Shown: one piece after another, positions 22,160 through 33,462 of the stretch
Layout: every line of letters starts with the position of its first letter
How positions within the stretch are numbered: the first letter of the stretch is position 1
Assembly (NCBI GenBank): GCA_948144175.1
Contig: CANXME010002192.1
Location: 682,001 to 746,000, forward strand
Direction: 5' to 3'
DNA length: 64,000 nucleotides
DNA from: Closterium sp. NIES-65
Taxonomy: Eukaryota > Streptophyta > Zygnematophyceae > Desmidiales > Closteriaceae
Translations under genes and position numbers: made by a program
The notes under the pieces: generated by a model
The model's input: the letters and a program-made list of their open reading frames with translations, nothing else
What the model was told of the DNA's origin: nothing
Databases searched by the model: none

Positions 22160-23085
22160 ACCTGCCTCCCCACCAACGCTCACACTCAGCTTAGGCAGCA
22201 CTTCGACGAGCTGGTGACTAGTTCACTGCTTACAAAAAAGGTTTCACTGCTTCCTAGCAACCCTCGGTCACCTCCTTCTCCCCCCCCCTCAACCGCAGTC
22301 CCACCAAGACTCATGCTCATCTTAAGCAGCATCAGAAAGTGTTCGTGCCGAGATGACTGCCCATGCATCACCTTCTATGGGTGCATCACCTTCTCTTCTT
22401 TTCCAACAGCACCCACAGCAGCACTGAGGGTCTCCTCTCCTCCCCTTGGCCCGCCACCCCACCAACACTCAAACTCATCTTCGGCAGCACCGGCAAGTGT
22501 CGGTGCCAAGATGATTACTCAGGCACAACCTGTTACCCTTCCCAACAACCCTCACAAGTTCACCCGTCTCCCTTCCCCCTCACCCGCTACCCTACCAACT
22601 CTCACACTCATCTTGGGCAGCACCGGGAAGTGTTGGTGCCAAGATGGCTGCTGAAACATCACCTCCTCTCACTTTCCAGCAACTCCCACAGCAGCACTCA
22701 GGCTCTACTCTCCTCCCCTTGGCCTGCCACCCCACCAACGCTCACACTCATCTTAGGCAGCACCCGGAATTGCTGGTGACTGGAAAAAAGCTCAGACACA
22801 GCCTTTCACGACTTCCCATCATAACCCGCAGTCACCTTCTCTCCTCCCCTTGCCCCGCCACCCCACCAACGCTCGCGCTCATCTTAGGCAGCACCGGGAA
22901 TCGCTGGTGCCAAGATGGCTGCTGAAGCATCTTTCCAGCAACTCCCACAGTACCACTCAGGCTCTCCTCTCCTCCCCTTGCCCCGCCACCCCACCAACGC
23001 TCACACTCATTTTAGGCAGCACCGGGAATTGCTGGTGCCGCGGCTTCCAGGAAGCGGGCCACTCCCGTGAGCTCTGCCGCTGCTG
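22160..23085 (-). repeat. Tandem array of about 100-150-bp units at the MKP1 3' end
   Basis: Seven or eight units share CTCACACTCATCTTAGGCAG, then CACCGGGAA and CTGGTGCCAAGATGGCTGCTG. On the minus strand each contains FPVLPKMSVSVG-like coding followed by a purine-rich stretch. The copy nearest the gene (about 22957-23045) is in frame with the MKP1 open frame; the others lie downstream. It looks like repeated duplication of a terminal exon/3' UTR segment. Confidence 0.7.
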
Positions 23086-23602
23086 ATCTGACAAAGTCGA
23101 CGCATACTGCTCGAGCAACACTCCCGTGCATGGGTCATGGAGCACAGTGTAGGGGTCGTGAAGGGTTGTGGCGTCGTGCAGGACAGTGTAGGGATCGTGA
23201 AGTAAGCTCATTCTCCACAGCACCTCCTCTGTCATCCACCCCCGCCCCTTGTGTGGGAGGATCTTGGAGGATGGGGAGACGAAACCCGCTATGGGACGAG
23301 GCGTGCCGCCCATGACCGCCTTTTGGAAGTACTCGAAATCGGAGTCGTAGTGTGGATTTTGGGGCGGTGTGAAGGCTGGGTGAGGGGGGGAGGAGGAGGT
23401 GGAAGAGGAGGAGGTGGAGGAGGAGGAGGAGGAGGAGGAGGAGGAGGAGGAGGAGGAGGAGGAGGAGGAGGAGGAGGAGGAGGAGGAGGAGGAGGAGGAG
23501 GAGGAGGAGGAGGAGGAGGAGGAGGAGGAGGAGGATGAGGAGGAGGAGGAGGAGGAGGAGGAGGAGGAGGAGGAGGAGGAGGAGGAGGAGGAGGAGGAGG
23601 AG

Positions 23603-23633
<31 letters not shown>

Positions 23634-26600
23634 TTTCCCGAGATGTCTCAACGTTCGATTCAACTCCACTACCAGTAGCTACACAAGAAACTTCTCTAGC
23701 TTCTCTACCCTCCTCCATTGTCCATTGCCCCTCCACCGCCCTTCGCCTTGAGGAGGGTTCTCGAGCCTCCTCCTCAGTTGTTGCGGGCCCAGCACCAGCA
23801 CCATCGGCTCTAGCCGCTTCCTCCCCTCCCACTCCTTCTCTGCCTCTGTCCCCTTCCATACAATCACACCCCCTTCCTTCCCTCATCCCCTGTTCCTCTG
23901 GCTGACTGTCTTTGGAAGCCACACACCTCTCGTTATTATCACAACCTCCTTTCTTCTCACATCCCTCATTATTATCACGCCCCCCATTCTTCTCACAACC
24001 TTCGTTACTATCTGCACTCCTACTAGCACATCCGTTCTGTGCTTCTCTTCCCCCAATCCCTCCACTCAGCACTGAACCTCTTCCCCGCTCCAGGCAGCTC
24101 AAAAGATTTGCATCCTGCCCGAGATAAGTCAGACCCTGTTTCCTAACCGCTTGCATTTGAGCCTCTATCTCTGCTCGGGTTCTCCCCATCACATATCTCC
24201 CCTCTCCCTCCCCATCCCCCCCTCCTCCGCCTCCTTCTCCTCCCTCTGCCGCTGCTGCATCAGCAGCATCAAGGGCTGCTAGTAATTCAGCAGGTTCCCT
24301 CCCTTGCAGAACGGGAATAGGGGCAGAATGAGGCACTGGTCCTTGTGACTGCAGAGGTAGCGGGGACGGTGGGAGTGGGATTGGTGGCTGTGCTGCTAGT
24401 GATTCCGGGGGTTCTCTGCCTTGCGACTGCAGTGGTAGTGGGATTGGTGGCTGTGCCAGAGACAAGTGTGAAATTGGCGGTTGAGATTGAGTCTGTACAT
24501 GCGACTCTGGGAGTGGGAGTGACTGTTCCTGCTGTTGCTGTCGTTGCCGCTGGTGTTCTTGTTCTTGCTGCTGTTGCTGTTCCTCCTGCTGTGCCAGTTG
24601 TTGCTGCTGCTCCTGTTCCTCCTCCTGTTGCTGTTGCTGTTGCTGTTGTGTCTCCCCCACTACTGAGTCTTTTTGCCCTTCGTTTCTTGCCACCGAATCG
24701 CCAGCCACCTGCAATCCCTGCTCACAGGACCCACCTTCCCCAAATGCCACCTCCCCTCCTCCTGCAGATACCACCTCCCCACCACCAGCAGATGACACCT
24801 CCCCCAGCCGTTCGTACTTGATGATCTGGGCGGCAGCTGCGAGGGCCTGCTTGGCCATGAGCGGGTGGCATTCCTTGCCCCGCCAACAGTATACTTTTGT
24901 CCGTATCTGAGTGTGAGACAAGTCGGGGACGGGGAGGAGGAGAGGAGGAAATGGGAAGGATTGAGGAGTGGGGAAAGGAGGGAGGGGGAAAGGGAGAGGG
25001 AGCAGCAGAGAAAGGCCATGAAAGAAATAACACACTTCTCCACACCAGCAGCACATTGCAAAAGGAGAGTTGAGAGGCAATTGTTTTACGGAGAGAGACG
25101 CCTGTGGCATTAAGGGGAGGCAATCACCTTGTCAGTGAGATGAGAAGGAAAGACTTTTGAGTCGACTCGAAAGTCAGCTCTTGAGTCGACTCGAAAGTCA
25201 GCTCTTGAGTCGACTCGAAAGTCACCCTTGAGTCGACTCGAAAAACTTTTGAGTCGACTCAAAAGAGACGCCTGTGGCATTAGGGGAGGCAATCACCTTG
25301 TCAGTGAGAAGGGAAGTTGAGAGGGTATCACCGACTCTATAAGGAGAGTGAGTGAGTGAGAGTGAATCACCTGCACAATGAAGGCCCCTCGTGGGTCGAG
25401 CGAGTGGCGGGAGAGGGTGGTAATTTTCGGCACCAAGTGCAGTGCGTCGTACGGCGAGTGCGGCGCCATGCGGTACATGTGACAGCTGCTTGCCGCCCCT
25501 GATGCCTCCTCTGCCGCCCCTGATGCCTCCTCTGCCGACCCTGACGCCTTCTCTGCCGCCCCTGATGCCTCCTCTGCCGCCCCTGACGCCTTCTCTGCCG
25601 CCCCTGATGCCTCCTCTGCCGCCCCTGACGCCTTCTCTGCCGCCCCTGATGCCTCCTCTGCCGCCCCTGACGAGTCTGCTGCCCCCAATGCTACCCTTCG
25701 TGCTGGCTCTGATGCTACCGCTGCCCCTGATGCCAGTGCTGATTCTGCAACTGATGAGCGTGCTGGTTGTTGCGGTGCTGGCAGTGGTGCTGGCAGTGGT
25801 GCTGACAGCGGTGCTGGCGCTGATTTTACGTGCCCATTGGAGTCATCAGAACCACCTTTTGCCTTTGCTGCTAGTGACTCTCCTTCTGGTGCTGCCGCTG
25901 CTGCTACTGCTCCTGATTCTGCCTCAGCAACAGCAGCACCAACGCCAGAAGCAGTGGCAGCAACAGCAGCACCAACGCCAGAAGCAGTGGCAGCAACAGC
26001 AGCACCAACGCCAGAAGCAGTGGCAGCAACAGCAGCACCAACGCCAGAAGCAGTGGCAGCAACAGCAGCAGCAGGAGCAGCAGCAGGAGCTGGAGCAGCA
26101 GGGGGGAGAGCGGTGGGTTGAGGCGTGGGGGGCGGATCGAGGGCGGAGGGGGGGAGGATGCGCGTCTGCCACTGCAGCAGCTGGCATGCAAACCCCATGT
26201 TGGGGTTGGCCACTGCCCTCAGCGCCTTGACTCGCTTGAACGCGTCCCCAAAGGGAATGCCCTGCAGGAATGGAGAGAATGGGGTGGAAGGAAGTGGGAG
26301 GGGGTTGAGAGCGGTGGAGGGCGCATGAGATTGAAATGAAACTCATGTTGGGGTTGGCTACTGCTCTCAGCGCGTTCACCTGCTTCAACGCGTCTCCGAA
26401 GGGTGCAGAACGGAAGAGGGTGGAAAGGGGTGGAATGGGTGGAAGGAGGTGCACGGGGGTTGAGAGCGGTGAACAGGAGCACGGGGTTGAAGCCCATGTT
26501 GTGGTTGGCCAAAGACCTCAGCGCATTCACCCGCTTGGATTCGTCTGTGGGGAGGGAAGGAGAGGAGGGTTGGAAGGGGTGGGAGGGGGTTGAGAGCGGT

Positions 26601-29600
26601 GGAGAGCATGCAATTGAACCCGATGTTGGGATAGACCTCGGGCTATGGGTCTCAGAGCTTTCACCCTCTTGAGGAGGGTGAGTGGTTGAAGCTCCTGGAA
26701 GCTGTGAGTGCCTTAACCCACTTTGGCTCGGTGTGGCTCGGTTTGGTTCGAATGAACACACACACACACCTCGCACCACAGGCAACCGCAACACCCAGTG
26801 TGATCCCTGCACTGCACACACGCACCCACACACCCACCTACCTACCTACCCACACAACCACCCACCCACACACCCACCTACCTACCTACCCACACAACCA
26901 CCCACCCACACACCCACCTACCAACCTACCCACACAACCACCCACCCACACACCCACCTACCTACCTACCCACACAACCACCCACCCACACACCCACCTA
27001 CCTACCTACCCACACAACCACCCACCCACACACCCACCTACCTACCTACCCACACAACCACCCACCCACACACCCACCTACCTACCTACCCACACAACCA
27101 CCCACCCACACACCCACCTACCTACCTACCCACACAACCACCCACCCACACACCCACCTACCTACCTACCCACACAACCACCCACCCACACATCCACCTA
27201 CCTACCTACCCACACAACCACCCACCCACACACCCACCTACCTACCTACCCACACAACCACCCACCCACACACCCACCTACCTACCTACCCACACAACCA
27301 CCCACCCACACACCCACCTACCTACCTACCCACACAACCACCCACCCACACACCCACCTACCTACCTACCCACACAACCACCCACCCACACACCCACCTA
27401 CCTACCTACCCACACAACCACCCACCCACACACCCACCTACCTACCTACCCACACAACCACCCACCCACACACCCACCTACCTACCTACCCACACAACCA
27501 CCCACCCACACACCCACCTACCTACCTACCTACCCACACAACCACCCACCCACACACCCACCTACCTACCTACCCACACAACCACCCACCTACCCACGCA
27601 CCCACCAGGCCACTCACCCAACCAACCACCCACCCACCCACCCAATGCAGCCCAATGCCCATTGCCCAGTCCCAGTGCTTCCAAGCACCCACCTCGCGCC
27701 ACATGAGGTAGGCAATCACGAGCGACGTGGAGCGCGAGATGCCCTGGCAGCAGTTGGGGTAGGCACCAGCACCTACACACCCAAAATGTCACCCCTCCCA
27801 CCCATGCTGCACACTCCATGTCCCCCACACTGCACCCACCTCGCACCACATGAGGTAGGCAATCACGAGCGACGTGGAGCGCGAGATGCCCTGGCAGCAG
27901 TGGATGAACACGCGGCCCCTCGCCGCCCTTACAGCCTCGATGTAATCAAACACGTCGTATAAGACGCACACCAGGTCCTCGCCCGTGTTGTCCTGAGGGA
28001 GGGGAGGGGTGTGGAGGGATGCAATTGGGTGTAGAAATGAATGGGAGAGGTGGGGGGTGTGCAGTGCAGTGAACAACCCCTTCACCCGCCCTGATAGGGG
28101 GAAGGGAGAGGAGAGGGATGGAAAGGGATGGAAATGGGTGGAGCAGGGAAGGGAGAGGTGGGGGGGTGTGCAGTGCAGTGAACAACCCCTTCATCCGCCC
28201 GCACGGCCTCAATGCAATCAAACACGTCGCATAAGACGCACACCAGGTCCTCGCCCGTGTTGTCCTGAGGGAGGGGAGGGAGAGGTGAAGGGGAGGGGGG
28301 AGAGGAGGAAGGGGACAGTTAATATTCTCAGCCTCGCTCACAACCTCAATGTGGTCAAACACGTTAAACAAGACATACAGCAGGTCCTCGCCCGTGTTGT
28401 CCTGAGGGATGAGAGGAAAGGGGAGGGAAAGAGGGAGGGAAGGGATAGGTGTGTGTGTGTGTGTGAGTGTGAGCGCGCGCGTGCGTGCGGGCGTGTGTGC
28501 GTGTGTGGGTGGGGGGGGGAGAGGGGGGGGGGGGGGGGGGGGGGGGGGGTGGGTTTGGGTGGGTGCGAGCCTGCGTGCGCACACATGCACATTTACACAC
28601 AATCCACAATGTAGCAGCATCCGACCGCAGCCAGAGAACTAGTAACCTCACCTGCAGCCAGAGCGTCTTGTACTTAATCTCCTCTGGAAAATACTCGGGG
28701 CACACAAACCCCACGCAGTTCAGCACATGCGTGATCCCAGCCTCCTTAAGAACCTCCCTGCTTCTCGCTACAAAGTCGCTCCCCACATATACATGCTCCA
28801 GCACTCGGCTACAGTCCTTTTCGAAAAACGCGAACTTATCCCGCCTGGCTTGCGCTTCCTGCGCCTCCCGCGCAAAATCCCGCTCCCCCCTGCTCCGCTG
28901 AAGCGCGCCCATGTCTAGTTTAAACCCACCGGGACCCCTCCCGGGCCTGTTCAGCCCTGGCACCTCGCGCCTGCTCGCCAAGCCTCTTCCCGAGCCTGCA
29001 GCTGCGGTTCGGCGGTTGATCAGGGACAGTCCCGCGGAGTTTTCCCCACTGCTGGCGCTTCTCCGCGCGGAAAGTCGGCGGGGGTTGGCCAGCGCGAGCG
29101 GGGGGGCGGGGGAGGCCTGAAGGGTGTCTAGAGACGCGCGCCCGGGGAGAACGAGACCGTTCCGCGCAGGGGAAGCGGGCGCGGGGGCGCAGGCGGAAGC
29201 GGAGGCGGAAGGGGAGGCGGAAGAAGAGGGTTTGAGGGCGGAAGAAGGGGAATCGGCGGAAGGTTCAGGTATCAGGGTAGAACCGTTTCCGCAACTCTCT
29301 GTGTGCCTGGGGCTACCGCGGTCAGTATAATCACCTGTGACTATAGGGCTCTGGGACTTTAACGGAGTAACTGGCGTAACATCTGACATGGAGTTACTCG
29401 GGTTAGGGTTACGCAGCGTCGTTGCTGCTGCTGTGTTAAGGGTAGGTGGATTAAAGTCACTCGCGTTACTACTAGCTAAGGGGTCGTCTTCTCTTTGCTC
29501 GGGCTTGCCTGGTGCGATAAGAACAGCTTCGGTGCAGGAAGCGGAAATCGTCGCGGAATCACCGTCAACAGCAGCAGCAGCAGCAGCATTGGTAGCGGCA

Positions 29601-30265
29601 TTGGTGGCGGCATTAGAAGCAGCAGCAGCACGAGTAGCAGCGTCGTCGCCTGGGGTGCATTCAGAGATTATGCCCATCCTTGATTCATAAATGGCCGTTG
29701 ATTCATGCGCACTACACGGCTCGCATGTTTCGCCGCCGTCCGCAAAACCTAGCGGTGCTCCCGCGTCTCCTGCCACGTGTCCCGCCACATGTCCTGCCGC
29801 GTCTCCTGCCGCGTGTCCTGCCACGCGTTGCCTTGCGGTGAGTTCTCGAAAGGAATCTCTTCCATTGAACGATGCCGACTTGAGTCGCATCTTATGTCTT
29901 GCCACGTCATCTTCACGCCCGGCGTCGTCGGCTTTCGACGAGACAGAACGGCTGGTCTCGGAGTTCTTCATTATCCTTCCACCTTCCGTCACCCCTTCCA
30001 ATTGCACCGCCGCTTCCGAAGCGGACATAACGAGGACAGAACTTCTGAGGCGCCTCAGAAATATGACCGAGGATAAACCACCTGCCTTGGTAGTGTGCAG
30101 TCTAAAGTGTTTGATGCAGGTGTATCGAAAGGTGCAGGAAGGAGAATCTGTGCAGATCAACGGCTGTGAGCAGCTGGCGAAAAACACGAAAATGCTGGCC
30201 GCGTTTCTAGCTGTTAGCTGTTGCCAGTAAACTACGGAATCGACACTAGCACTACGACTAGCCAC
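22957..30265 (-). CDS. MKP1: MAP kinase phosphatase 1-like dual-specificity phosphatase
   Basis: Minus-strand exons are 30265-28652 (538 codons), 27992-27840, 26261-25371 and 24906-22957, all in phase (about 1535 aa). The N-terminus is low-complexity up to about residue 470. It is followed by DKFAFFEKDCSRVLEHVYVG and ITHVLNCVGFVCPEYF, then the catalytic loop HCCQGISRST (about 569-578; Cys and Arg of HCx5R present) and SLVIAYLMW. ANPNMGFACQLLQWQ and MYRMAPHSPYDALHLVPK follow, then the gelsolin-like part (VYCWRGKECHPLMAKQA) as in plant MKP1. That enzyme dephosphorylates Thr/Tyr of MPK3/6-type kinases; the same substrates here are inference. Oddities are an expanded Ala-rich insert in exon 3, a Ser tract of about 80 residues in exon 4, and decayed copies of exons 2 and 3. 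The C-terminal exon and the start codon are less certain than the core. Confidence 0.85.
23391..23632 (-). repeat. (GGA)n microsatellite coding a long poly-Ser tract in MKP1
   Basis: About 240 bp of nearly pure GGA/GAG on the + strand, read as TCC (Ser) on the minus strand inside the MKP1 frame. It is followed by CCCGAGATGTCTCAACG, which resembles a decayed GACGTC palindrome. Length is probably variable between individuals and is prone to assembly error. Confidence 0.9.
25094..25309. repeat. Five GTCGAC palindromes between 47-bp direct repeats (MKP1 intron)
   Basis: Direct repeats of 46-47 bp (25094-25140 and 25264-25309, AGAGACGCCTGTGGCATTA onward) flank five copies of TTGAGTCGACTCGAAA-like palindromes spaced about 24 bp apart (25157-25264). 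The last is perfect: TTTTGAGTCGACTCAAAA. Here the palindrome itself has been amplified. Confidence 0.85.
26300..26660 (-). repeat. Decayed copies of the start of MKP1 exon 3
   Basis: The segment encoding RVKALRAVANPNMGF recurs upstream (in gene sense) of the used exon at about 26330-26400 (QVNALRAVANPNMSF), 26485-26550 (RVNALRSLANHNMGF) and 26600-26670 (RVKALRPIARGL). Only the copy at 26261 continues into the complete exon. Confidence 0.8.
26815..27600. repeat. 40-bp minisatellite, about 19 units (MKP1 intron)
   Basis: Near-identical 40-bp units of CCTACCTACCTACCCACACA followed by ACCACCCACCCACACACCCA fill the intron between the catalytic exon and exon 3. It contains only A, C and T on the + strand; the other strand has regular GGGTGGGTGG runs. 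The units are almost identical, pointing to recent expansion. Confidence 0.95.
27690..27755 (-). repeat. Partial copy of the catalytic MKP1 exon
   Basis: It repeats CACCTCGC.CCACATGAGGT through the codons for CCQGISRSTSLVIAYLMW. The catalytic His codon and everything upstream of it are missing. It lies 85 bp downstream (gene sense) of the intact exon and has no acceptor. Confidence 0.8.
28190..28410 (-). repeat. Two decayed copies of the 5' half of the catalytic MKP1 exon
   Basis: DNTGEDLVCVL-type coding with its acceptor is found at about 28269-28195 and, more diverged (DNTGEDLLYVLFNVFDHIEV), at 28408-28330. Neither reaches the active-site loop. An in-frame splice to either would give a phosphatase lacking the catalytic Cys. 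Confidence 0.8.
28440..28560. repeat. GT-repeat and poly-G tract in MKP1 intron 1
   Basis: A (GT)n run and a GCGCGCGTGCGTGCGG segment are followed by a poly-G run of about 38 nt interrupted once. Sequencing accuracy here is doubtful. Confidence 0.8.
30043..30060. repeat. GGCGCC-centred palindrome inside MKP1 exon 1
   Basis: TTCTGAGGCGCCTCAGAA is a perfect 18-bp palindrome of the same plan as the intronic ones (TTNTGA-N6-TCANAA). It lies in coding sequence (LRRLRSS on the minus strand). No flanking direct repeat was seen, so it may be coincidence. Confidence 0.5.
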
Positions 30266-31403
30266 GTGGCGGCGTCAAGTTACACGACGAAATGACACAA
30301 TGGACGCGGCAGGCAATTTTGAGGAGTCTAAGAAATCGAGGTGACAGAGTGCACGAGCAAGCGAGCACTTCCCGTCCACCAAGCAAGCACGTCACCGATA
30401 AACCGAGTGACCGAAAGCAGCAATACCCGGCAAGGCTTGCATACGGAAAATGGCGACCACAGGAGGCAAGTAACAAGGTCAGGGGAACTAACAACTAATC
30501 GTGCGTCCATACCATACATTACCTACCCTATTGCCTAAACTGACGGATAATCACTATTTCCTGGTTCAATCATAAGCAAGGTCCGTTCCGTTCATGGTGA
30601 TGAGTGGTGCAGCGTGGTTCAATGCAACCTTCCGTCCAAACGTGTTTCTACAGTCATGGCGACCACTGCCAGTCTTTCGACTCGTCGACACACACATCCA
30701 ACTCTGCCCAGAAGTCCTACTACTGCCCAGGGTGAAACGAAAAAACGTAAAAGCCAGCATAGGAGGGATGGGGCTTTCGGGCAACTCTGGCAGTCGAATG
30801 AACCTTTTAGTTCCATCAGGTGGAAGTGGCCACACTTAGTTATTTTTCGGCAAGGCCGTCGCTGCCCTAATCGTTCCTTCACAGCGGGCATTGCCTTCCT
30901 GATCGCCTGGTACGGATCTAGACTAGAACCCCACCAGCGACAGCGGCGCCCTTGGCCCAATCAAACCCGCGCCAAGCCTCGCCAGTGGTTCGGCTTGACC
31001 TACAAAGCGCAGACAAGGCACCTGATCTACGACAGGTATCGGGTGTACGGAGAAATATCCCTGTTTTTAGCATATCGTTATGTATAGATAAGGCTACATG
31101 AGTAACACGAATTGGTGATGGTGGTATAACAGTCTGTCCTCCGTAATCACAATTCAATCCCCACTCCATACGAGCACGCTCAAGTTGCAGCTTTTCCCAT
31201 TCTGCATTTCCTCCTGCTTCCCTAAACCAATTCATAAGCAATTACTTCTCATAGCTACTAACAACTGCTACTAGCATTCGACGCGTCAATTGCGCGGATC
31301 CCGACTCTGAATCTATTTTTGAACCAAAATGGGTTTCGGAAGTAAGATCTCCGCCTGTCTTTCCTTGTCTTTCAACCAATGAGTAACCATAGAGCCACCC
31401 CAG
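30266..31403. other. Divergent intergenic region, MKP1 and EF-hand genes
   Basis: No recognisable coding. It should contain both divergently directed promoters. I saw no clear core-promoter motif. Confidence 0.5.
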
Positions 31404-32840
31404 TTGCAATGCAACGGCGCGAAACCAGGACCCGCAACAAACCAAGGCATTTGTGCATCATTTCCGGCAGCCATACTTCGACTATCACTCGCATCTCACC
31501 CACGCAACGACGCCTGGTTTCACCTTTCGCCATTGTTCGCAGGTCAATCCGTGGTAACCCGCGCGCTGGACAAGGCGTTCTACGAGTTCGCGGAGTTGGA
31601 CCGCACGCCGGACCACGAGGGCCGGCAAGTCATCAACGCCGCGGAGCTCTACGCCTGCGTGCTGCTCGCGTACAAGTGAGTAGTGCAATGCACTGTAGCG
31701 GGGAAATGCAAGGCAGCGAAACGCCTGTCAGCAGGTCTGGTTGCAAACGCCTATTAGTAGGTAGCGCAATGCCTAGAAGGACGTAGGCAGCGCCTGCAAG
31801 AGGCAGCGCAGCACGCCTTCACGGACGTAGCCTATCGCCTTGCGTCCTGCCTGCTTTTCAGTGCCGTAGGTCATCCTTTAACAACACTGACTAACTTTCA
31901 GTTGCTTCATTTGGCCTGCTGTCCTTTTATGCGTTATCCGTGAATTGAATGATCGAGTGTTTTTCTTACTTTCTTTTTGAAACCTTTGGTCTCTCAACCA
32001 CCCTGTGCTGCCAGCTATGTGAATAAGTATTCCCCAGGGTCGCACCTGGATCCCCCTAAGAAGACAGAGGTGTTCAGAATGATGCAGGTGAGCATAGAAA
32101 ACCAGAGCATGGCCCCAGAGCAAACAGAATGCAGGTAAGCATAGAAAACCAGAGCATGGCCCCAGAGCAAACAGAATGCAGGTGAGCATAGAAAACCAGA
32201 GCATGGCCCCAGAGCAAACAGAATGCAGGTGAGCATAGAAAACCAGAGCATGGCCCCAGAGCAAACAGAATGCAGGTGAGCATAGAAAACCAGAGCATGG
32301 CCCCAGAGCAAACAGAATGCAGGTGAGCATAGGGAACCAGGGCATGGCTCACGGGAACCAGAGCAAGCAGAAGTTGAAACTCAGCAGAAGCACCCATACC
32401 ATAAGAAGCATACGTGTCAACAGCCAAATGAGGCCCGTGCTGCTTGTCCGTGTTATTGCATGTGGCAAACTACATCCCCTGAACCACCACTTTGAGACTA
32501 GGTAAAGTGTCCTGCAGCCACCTTCTTGGGCAGCGTTTCACGTTCAAACTCCGGTTTTTCTGCTTGCTTGACTGTTCCCTGCCAGACGTTTGACCTGAAT
32601 AGCGATGGCGTGCTGGACCGTGCCGAGTTTGAACGATTCGTGGAGAGCTTTGCCAAGAACTTGACAAGGCGGGCATTAGTCAATGCTGCTGCCGTGTGCG
32701 CAGCTGTTCCAGCTCTCGTGTTTCTGACCAAGGCGTCCCTCAAGGAGTTTGAACCAACACACAAGATCGGGAAGAAGATCCCTCCGGCCTTGTTAGCCTG
32801 TGTTTTCACTACCGTACTTAAGATCGCGGGTCTGTGCTAG
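31404..32840 (+). CDS. EF-hand calcium-binding protein with hydrophobic C-terminus
   Basis: Exons are ?-31675, 32015-32087 and 32586-32840 (TAG), in phase (AA|C joins as Asn). Using ATG 31404 gives 199 aa. An alternative is that coding starts at an upstream exon spliced to TTCGCAG at 31542. One canonical EF loop is visible, DLNSDGVLDRAE (about residues 118-129), preceded by a degenerate one (LDRTPDHEGRQVINAAELYA). The block NYVNKYSPGSHLDPP and the C-terminal hydrophobic segment ALVNAAAVCAAVPALVFLTK match a small plant EF-hand family of unknown role. The donor of exon 2 is embedded in a tandem repeat. A copia element is inserted 210 bp after the stop. Confidence 0.75.
32076..32335 (+). repeat. 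About 46-bp tandem repeat that multiplies the exon 2 donor site
   Basis: About five to six units each contain ATGCAGGTGAGCATAGAAAA (one has GTAAGC), so the 5' splice site of EF-hand exon 2 is copied with good consensus each time. Use of a downstream donor would add extra codons to exon 2 in steps of about 46 nt and usually shift the frame. Confidence 0.85.
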
Positions 32841-33462
32841 TTGCACATACCGTACTAACGTGGTAGCAGCTGCAACATTATCTGTAGAAATGATTTGCAC
32901 GTGCTCGCAACACCACTGACACCATGAGTGTATGAAGCCTATCATTCAGTACGCTGTACAATTATTCAACCACATGTTTTGAGCTGTACCTGTAGCTGAT
33001 GCTTGATACCTATCATTGACACTTTCAATAGACCACTGTGGTATCATAGATGTTGGGCTGAGAAGCCCTAGGATCTTTGTAGAGCTTAAGGTCTGAGTAG
33101 GATTGTAATAGCGGAAGCGTTGAAATAAAGAGTGATTGAACCACCTTGCACTAGTATGTGAGGGCAAAGTAAGTTGATTAAACAAGCAAATACAAAGGTT
33201 TATATAAGAGTACAAGGAATATGAATAGATAAATTCAAACCGTTTTACTGTTGCGATTCGATACAGTGCGACTCGGGCAACTGCTCAATGTCGAGTCAGT
33301 TGTGTGTCCTTGCTGTCGCGCTGTAATTGTCGAGTCAAAGGTCGCTGACCTTTGACTTTCCTGTAACCTCCAGGCGGTTACCCTAACCTCCGAGGGTTGA
33401 CTCGCGATGCTTCGATTCGGACTGCTTCGCTAGTGTCCTGAGTTTCGACACGACAGAGGCGC

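Noticed and set aside
22214-22925. Plus-strand frames repeating PPTLTLILGSTGKCWCQDGC
   Set aside because: Read-through of the tandem units whose coding similarity is on the minus strand (MKP1 3' end).
23289-23669. Poly-Pro, poly-Glu and poly-Gly open frames around 23.4 kb
   Set aside because: Other frames of the GGA microsatellite; only the Ser frame is continuous with MKP1.
26815-27600. CRISPR-like regular repeats
   Set aside because: Units are contiguous without unique spacers, and the surrounding genes are eukaryotic.
26682-27962. A long open frame (THTPTYLPTHTTTHPHTHLP-like) across the 40-bp repeats
   Set aside because: It is a translation of an intronic minisatellite on the strand opposite to MKP1; 40-bp units stay open in several frames and no domain is present.
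30594-31087. Open frames between MKP1 and the EF-hand gene
   Set aside because: Overlapping frames on both strands, no conserved motif; most likely non-coding.
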